Shown: one piece after another, positions 6,094-9,607 of the stretch | How the letters are laid out: each line of letters begins with the position of its first letter | Numbering within the stretch: the stretch's first letter is position 1 | NCBI GenBank assembly: GCA_949739085.1 | Contig: CATIYU010000028.1 | Coordinates: 1 to 9,607, forward strand | DNA from: an uncultured Eubacteriales bacterium | Lineage (GTDB): Bacteria; Bacillota_A; Clostridia; Oscillospirales; Oscillospiraceae | DNA: 9,607 bases | Reading direction: 5' to 3' | Program-made: the position numbers and the translations under genes | Notes under the pieces: generated by a model | The model's input: the letters and a program-made list of their open reading frames with translations, nothing else | What the model was told of the DNA's origin: nothing | Databases searched by the model: none

Positions 6094-6693
6094 ATGCAGA
6101 TACGCAAACAATTGAAAGAGGGAATCCTGACCCAGAACCCGGTGCTGGTGCAGCTGTTGGGGATGTGCTCCACCCTGGCTGTCACCACCTCTGTGGCCAA
6201 CGGCGTGGGCATGGGGCTGTCCGTAATGGTCATATTGACCCTCTCCAACGTCATTATCTCCCTCATGCGGAAGGCTGTCCCCCAGCAAATCCGCATCGCC
6301 AGCTACATCGTGGTTATCGCCGGATTTGTGACCACTGTGGATCTGTTGCTCCAGGCCTACTTTCCGGACCTGGCCCGGCGGTTGGGGGTGTTCATCCCTC
6401 TCATTGTGGTCAACTGCATCATCCTGGCCCGGGCGGAGTCCTTCGCCAGCAAAAACAAGCCCCTGGCCGCCGCTGTGGACGGCCTCTGCCAGGGGCTGGG
6501 ATACACGCTGGTGCTGGTTGTTATGGGCGGCGTTCGGGAGCTCCTGGGCAGCGGGGCTCTGGCGGGATTTCAGATCTTCCCCGCCGCCTCCGCCGCGATG
6601 ATTATGACCCTGCCTGTGGGCGGATTTCTGACCTTAGGGTGCCTCATCGCCCTGACGCAGTGGCTTCAGGGCCGGGGTAAAGGAGGTAGATGA
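6094..6693 (+). CDS. rnfE: Electron transport complex subunit RnfE (membrane, Fe-S-binding)
   Basis: RnfE is a six-helix membrane protein, a paralogue of RnfA and homologous to NqrD. Together they form an inverted pair that, in solved Rnf/Nqr structures, holds an iron-sulfur cluster in the middle of the membrane through two cysteines from each. The 199-residue protein has both expected cysteines: C25 in [12 protein letters not shown] and C108 in [15 protein letters not shown], each in the first half of a symmetric three-helix repeat. Other family marks are [12 protein letters not shown] (15-26) and [10 protein letters not shown] (about 144-153). GGGAGG (6079-6084) lies 9 bases before the ATG at 6094. 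The gene follows rnfG after 15 bases, and its TGA lies 2 bases before rnfA. Confidence 0.96.
   Translation: MQIRKQLKEGILTQNPVLVQLLGMCSTLAVTTSVANGVGMGLSVMVILTLSNVIISLMRKAVPQQIRIASYIVVIAGFVTTVDLLLQAYFPDLARRLGVFIPLIVVNCIILARAESFASKNKPLAAAVDGLCQGLGYTLVLVVMGGVRELLGSGALAGFQIFPAASAAMIMTLPVGGFLTLGCLIALTQWLQGRGKGGR
6680..6687 (+). promoter_or_regulatory. Ribosome binding site of rnfA
   Basis: AAGGAGGT lies 8 bases before ATG 6696 but only 2 bases before the in-frame ATG 6690, so 6696 is taken as the start. Confidence 0.8.
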
Positions 6694-6695
6694 GA

Positions 6696-7280
6696 ATGGA
6701 TGTGACAAAGCTGCTCTCCATCTCCCTGGGGGCGATTCTGGTCAACAACTTCATCCTGGTCCAGTTCCTGGGCGTCTGCCCCTTTATGGGCGTCAGCAGG
6801 AAGATGGACACCGCCGTGGGTATGGGCTTTGCCGTGATCTTCGTCATGGGCATCTCTTCCGCGCTGTGCTACCCGGTGAACCTGCTGCTGGAGGCCCTGG
6901 ATCTGGGGTATATGCGAACAGTGGCCTTCATTCTGGTTATCGCGGCCCTGGTGCAGCTGGTGGAGATGTTTCTAAAAAAGGCTCTCCCCGCCCTCTATGA
7001 GGCTCTGGGGGTCTACCTGCCCCTCATTACCACCAACTGCGCGGTGCTGGGCGTGGTGCTGCTGAACGTGCAGGAGCGGTACAACTTTATCGAGTCCGTG
7101 GTCTATGGCGTCACCGGCGGCGCGGGATTCCTGCTGGCGATTGTGCTCTTCGCCGGCATCCGGGAGCAGCTGGCGTTTGCCGATCCCCCGAAAGCCTTTC
7201 AGGGCTTCCCCATCGCCCTCATCACTGCCGGGCTGATGGCGCTGTGCTTTATGGGCTTCTCCGGACTCCAGGTGTGGTAA
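6696..7280 (+). CDS. rnfA: Electron transport complex subunit RnfA (membrane, Fe-S-binding)
   Basis: RnfA is the second six-helix membrane subunit (homologous to NqrE) that shares the intramembrane iron-sulfur site with RnfE and brings electrons across the membrane towards RnfG. Starting at ATG 6696 the protein has 194 residues, close to the usual family length. Both cluster cysteines are present: C28 in [18 protein letters not shown] and C115 in [13 protein letters not shown]. The topology is the family's inverted repeat of three helices. The FAGIREQL loop late in the protein (about 151-158) matches GGVRELLG in RnfE and is a shared family feature. The stop of rnfE and the start here form the sequence TGAGAATGGAT, identical to the rnfC/rnfD junction. 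Its TAA overlaps the ribosome binding site of rnfB. Confidence 0.96.
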   Translation: MDVTKLLSISLGAILVNNFILVQFLGVCPFMGVSRKMDTAVGMGFAVIFVMGISSALCYPVNLLLEALDLGYMRTVAFILVIAALVQLVEMFLKKALPALYEALGVYLPLITTNCAVLGVVLLNVQERYNFIESVVYGVTGGAGFLLAIVLFAGIREQLAFADPPKAFQGFPIALITAGLMALCFMGFSGLQVW

Positions 7281-7286
7281 GGAGGG
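7279..7286 (+). promoter_or_regulatory. Ribosome binding site of rnfB
   Basis: AAGGAGGG begins inside the rnfA stop codon and ends 5 bases before ATG 7292. It decides the rnfB start over in-frame ATGs further up within rnfA. Confidence 0.8.
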
Positions 7287-7291
7287 CGGAG

Positions 7292-8098
7292 ATGAATATA
7301 CTCTATGCTGTTTTGACGCTGGGCGCTCTGGGCGGCGTGTTCGGCCTGCTGCTGGCGGGGGCGTCCTATCTGTTCGAGGTAAAGAACGACCCCCGGCTGG
7401 ACCAGCTCCTCGCCTGCCTGCCCGGGGCCAACTGCGGCGGCTGCGGCTACGCCGGGTGCGCCGGGTGTGCGGCGGCGATTCTGTCCGGTGAGGCCCCCGT
7501 CACTGCCTGCCCTAGCTGCTCCGCGGAGCAGACGGGCCGCATCGCGGCGGTGATGGGCGTGAAGGCCGCGCCTGTGGAACGGCGGGTGGCCTTCGTCCGC
7601 TGTTCCGGAGGAGACCGGGCGGAGCGCAAGTTCCAGAAATATGTGGGTCTCGCCAGCTGCACGGCCGCCATGAAGGTCTCCGGCAACGGCATCCTGGACT
7701 GCGCCGCAGGCTGTCTGGGGCTGGGAACATGCGTGCGCGCCTGTAAATTTGGCGCTATCCACATCAACGCCCACGGCGTAGCGGAAGTGGACCAGGAGCG
7801 GTGCACCCATTGTATGCAGTGCGCCGCCGTCTGCCCCCGGCACGTCATCACCGACATCCCCTACGGGGCCCGAACCGCCGTTCCCTGTGGGAACCGGGAG
7901 AAGGGCGCCCGCGCCAAGGCCCAGTGCGCCGCCGCCTGCGTAAGCTGCCGGGCTTGCGAGAAAAACTGCCCCGCGAAGGCCATCTCGACGGCGGATAACG
8001 TGGCGGTCATTGACTACGGGAAGTGCACCTCCTGCGGCGCGTGCGCCGCCAAGTGCCCCCGGAAGCTGATTACAGACCTCCAGCTCCGGAAAAAGTAG
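7292..8098 (+). CDS. rnfB: Electron transport complex subunit RnfB (ferredoxin-accepting polyferredoxin)
   Basis: RnfB takes electrons from reduced ferredoxin at the cytoplasmic face and feeds them to the membrane core. The 268-residue protein has an N-terminal transmembrane helix (about 5-27), then the Fe4S domain GANCGGCGYAGC with C48-x2-C51-x4-C56 and C73. A middle segment has C104, C123, C137 and C141, the last leading into GCLGLGTCVRACKFGAI (C141-x5-C147-x3-C151). Three ferredoxin motifs follow: C171-x2-C174-x2-C177-x3-C181-P, C216-x2-C219-x2-C222-x3-C226-P and C245-x2-C248-x2-C251-x3-C255-P. I count 27 cysteines, enough for five or six [4Fe-4S] clusters, as in the clostridial/acetogenic type and more than the three clusters of the proteobacterial type. 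AAGGAGGG sets the ATG at 7292, 11 bases after rnfA. It is the last gene of the operon, as usual in Clostridia, and is followed by a strong terminator. Confidence 0.96.
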   Translation: MNILYAVLTLGALGGVFGLLLAGASYLFEVKNDPRLDQLLACLPGANCGGCGYAGCAGCAAAILSGEAPVTACPSCSAEQTGRIAAVMGVKAAPVERRVAFVRCSGGDRAERKFQKYVGLASCTAAMKVSGNGILDCAAGCLGLGTCVRACKFGAIHINAHGVAEVDQERCTHCMQCAAVCPRHVITDIPYGARTAVPCGNREKGARAKAQCAAACVSCRACEKNCPAKAISTADNVAVIDYGKCTSCGACAAKCPRKLITDLQLRKK

Positions 8099-8101
8099 CG
8101 G

Positions 8102-8127
8102 AAGCCGCCCCGGCTGGGGCGGCTTTT
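8102..8127 (+). terminator. Intrinsic terminator of the rnf operon
   Basis: AAGCCGCCCC (8102-8111) and GGGGCGGCTT (8116-8125) form a perfect 10-bp stem with a GGCT loop, followed by TT (four T in all from 8124). It begins 4 bases after the rnfB stop. This separates the rnf transcript from the downstream gene, which has its own promoter. Confidence 0.88.
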
Positions 8128-8146
8128 CTGCGCGGTCTACCCGCTT

Positions 8147-8192
8147 TTGACATTGACAATTCCTTGACAAACCTGGGCTGGGCGGATATACT
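8147..8192 (+). promoter_or_regulatory. Promoter of the RACo-like gene, with three TTGACA hexamers
   Basis: TTGACA at 8164-8169 is followed by a 17-base spacer and TATACT at 8187-8192, a nearly perfect sigma-A promoter. Two further TTGACA copies lie directly upstream at 8147-8152 and 8153-8158, the first two in tandem and the third 11 bases (about one helical turn) after the second. At 17-base spacing neither extra copy has a -10 partner (positions 8170-8175 and 8176-8181 do not resemble TATAAT), so they may be operator half-sites or simple duplication. Transcription would begin near 8199. Confidence 0.8.
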
Positions 8193-8224
8193 GATACCCA
8201 TAGTGCCGAAATCCTGTCGAATCG

Positions 8225-8231
8225 AAAGGAG
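8225..8231 (+). promoter_or_regulatory. Ribosome binding site of the RACo-like gene
   Basis: AAAGGAG lies 7 bases before the ATG at 8239 and fixes the start of this gene. Confidence 0.85.
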
Positions 8232-8238
8232 TCCCCCT

Positions 8239-9607
8239 ATGTTCAATATCACCTTTATTTTTGAAGAGGGCAAGCCGGTCACCATCTCCGCTATCGCCGG
8301 GGAGAAGCTGCTGGACGTGGCGAAAAAAGCCAACGTGGCCATCGACGCCCCCTGCTCTGGCAACGGCGTGTGCGGCAAGTGCCGGGTCCGGCTGGTCTCC
8401 GGCTACCTGGACGCCCCCATCAACCGCCACATCACCAAGGAGGAGTACGACGCCGGTTGGCGGCTGGCTTGTGTGGCCCAGGTCTGCGGCGACGCGGAGA
8501 TTGAGGTGCCCGACATCGCCAACGCCTACCGCAGCCGCATGAAAATCGCCAATCTGGACTCCCCGGAGGAGGTGGCGATTTTCCAGAACCTCTACAGCCA
8601 GCTGATGGACGCGGGTTTCACCCTGGAGAGCGACCTCAGCTTCCTGCCCCTGGCGCTGGAGGAGCCCTCTCTGGAGGACACCATGCCCGACAACGAGCGG
8701 GTTCTGCGGGCGGTGGAGAGGGCCACCGGCGTGGCTGCCCAGAATATCATGATGCCCTATACCGTGCTCAAGCACCTCAGCTGGGTTCTGCGGGAGAGCG
8801 GCTTCCAGGTCAAGTGCGTTGTCAGCCGGGACCAGGACCGCATCCTCATCCGGGACATCCTCCCCGCCAGCAACACGGACCCCATTGTGGGCTTTGCCCT
8901 GGACCTTGGCACCACCTCCTTGGCCGGAGTGCTGGTGGACTTGCAGACAGGCAGGATTCTGGCTAAGGCCAGCTGCGGCAACGGCCAGATCCGTTACGGC
9001 GCGGACGTGATCAACCGCATCATTGAGTCCGGCAAGCCTGGAGGCCGCAAGCGCCTCCAGGACGCGGTGGTCAAGGAGTCCATCGTCCCCCTGCTGGCCC
9101 AGATGTACCGGGCGGGCGGCGTGAATCCGCGGCGGATCTACCGCATGGTGCTGGCGGGAAACACCACCATGAACCACCTGGCCCTGGGCCTCTTTTCCGA
9201 CCCTGTGCGCATGGAGCCTTTCGTCCCCAGCTTCTTCCACACGGACTACCTCTATGTGCGGGATATCGACCTGAAGATGAACCCCCTGGCGGAGCTCATC
9301 GTGGCCCCCAATATTGGCAGCTACGTGGGCGGCGACATCACCGCTGGGGCCCTGGTGTCCATGCTCTGGAACCGTCCGGAGATGAGCCTCTTTATCGACC
9401 TGGGCACCAACGGGGAGCTGGTCTTCGGCAACAACGAGTTCCTCATGAGCTGCGCCTGCTCTGCGGGCCCGGCCTTCGAGGGCGGGGACATCTCCTGCGG
9501 GATGCGGGCCACCGACGGCGCGGTGGAGGCGTGCACCATCGACAAGGAGACTATGGAGCCCTCCATGACGGTGGTAGGCGGCGCGGCCCCGGCGGGCCTC
9601 TGCGGCA
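8239..9607 (+). CDS. RACo/RamA-like [2Fe-2S] ferredoxin-ASKHA protein (DUF4445), 3' end outside window
   Basis: The frame stays open from ATG 8239 to the window edge (456 codons seen; the family usually has about 550-650). Residues 1-95 form a plant-type ferredoxin domain with C39-x5-C45-x2-C48 and C78, which bind one [2Fe-2S] cluster. A linker and middle domain (about 96-212) follows, then an ASKHA (actin/hexokinase-like) ATPase domain with a phosphate loop D222-L-G-T-T, AGNTTM (306-311), IDLGTNGEL (387-394) and CSAGPAFEGG (407-416). Characterised relatives (RACo, RamA, RamQ) use ATP to drive one-electron reduction of inactive Co(II) corrinoid proteins in acetogens, methanogens and methyl-compound-degrading anaerobes. 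Function here is inferred from family; many DUF4445 proteins in gut Clostridia are uncharacterised, and no corrinoid protein or methyltransferase is visible in the window. It has its own promoter after the rnf terminator, so it is probably a separate transcript. Confidence 0.9.
   Translation, partial: MFNITFIFEEGKPVTISAIAGEKLLDVAKKANVAIDAPCSGNGVCGKCRVRLVSGYLDAPINRHITKEEYDAGWRLACVAQVCGDAEIEVPDIANAYRSRMKIANLDSPEEVAIFQNLYSQLMDAGFTLESDLSFLPLALEEPSLEDTMPDNERVLRAVERATGVAAQNIMMPYTVLKHLSWVLRESGFQVKCVVSRDQDRILIRDILPASNTDPIVGFALDLGTTSLAGVLVDLQTGRILAKASCGNGQIRYGADVINRIIESGKPGGRKRLQDAVVKESIVPLLAQMYRAGGVNPRRIYRMVLAGNTTMNHLALGLFSDPVRMEPFVPSFFHTDYLYVRDIDLKMNPLAELIVAPNIGSYVGGDITAGALVSMLWNRPEMSLFIDLGTNGELVFGNNEFLMSCACSAGPAFEGGDISCGMRATDGAVEACTIDKETMEPSMTVVGGAAPAGLCG

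Noticed and set aside
5347..6288. 313-codon minus-strand frame opposite rnfG/rnfE
   Set aside because: Spans two well-supported genes and their junction; shadow frame with no domain.
6690..6695. Earlier ATG start for rnfA at 6690
   Set aside because: Only 2 bases after the AAGGAGGT site, too close for initiation; ATG 6696 is spaced normally.
8147..8158. Two additional independent promoters using the upstream TTGACA copies
   Set aside because: At 17-base spacing the would-be -10 positions (8170-8175, 8176-8181) are GC-rich and do not resemble TATAAT.
8137..9240. 367-codon open frame on the minus strand, opposite the RACo-like gene
   Set aside because: The plus strand here encodes a clear ferredoxin/ASKHA protein with conserved motifs; the minus-strand frame also runs across its promoter and has a biased composition.
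1..9607. CRISPR array, tRNA, rRNA, or complete insertion sequence
   Set aside because: No regularly spaced direct repeats, no tRNA- or rRNA-like segment, and no intact transposase or integrase was seen on either strand.

Overview
The window looks like chromosomal DNA of an anaerobic, GC-rich member of the Clostridia. A gut Oscillospiraceae-type organism (Flavonifractor/Intestinimonas/Oscillibacter-like) is my best guess. Three things point there: the gene order rnfCDGEAB typical of clostridial Rnf complexes, strong AGGAGG-type ribosome binding sites before nearly every gene, and a following RACo-like ferredoxin/ASKHA protein of the kind used in anaerobic corrinoid metabolism. The taxonomic guess rests on family knowledge and composition, not on a search.

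Layout. (1) 40-1419 (+): a secreted, C-terminally membrane-anchored D-alanyl-D-alanine carboxypeptidase. (2) 1420-2020: about 600 bases with no convincing gene and visibly lower GC than its surroundings. It holds an A-run/hairpin that reads as a minus-strand terminator, a 17-base imperfect inverted repeat, and a short open frame that may be a gene relic. (3) 2021-2776 (-): a DUF975-family integral membrane protein. (4) 2777-3044: a divergent promoter region, with a good sigma-A-type promoter facing each way and a small palindrome between them. (5) 3045-8098 (+): a complete, intact rnfC-D-G-E-A-B operon, tightly packed (gaps of 15 bases or less, one ATGA overlap), closed by a perfect GC-rich hairpin terminator. 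(6) 8147-8241: a near-consensus promoter carrying three TTGACA hexamers. It drives (7) 8239 to the window end (+): the first 456 codons of a [2Fe-2S]/ASKHA (DUF4445, RACo/RamA-like) protein that runs off the edge.

How the genes work together. Rnf is a membrane ferredoxin:NAD+ oxidoreductase. RnfB takes electrons from reduced ferredoxin; they pass through the RnfA/RnfE membrane iron-sulfur site and the flavins of RnfG and RnfD to RnfC, which reduces NAD+ while Na+ or H+ is pumped out. The RACo-like protein probably uses ATP and a low-potential electron to reactivate a Co(II) corrinoid protein. Its position after Rnf suggests a shared low-potential electron pool, but it has its own promoter and no corrinoid protein or methyltransferase is visible here. 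The carboxypeptidase and the DUF975 protein have no evident link to Rnf.

I did not find a clear, previously undescribed multi-gene system. The points most worth following are the altered flavin-attachment motif in RnfD (TSPT instead of S/T-G/S-A-T), the triple TTGACA promoter of the RACo-like gene, and the low-GC spacer with its inverted repeat.
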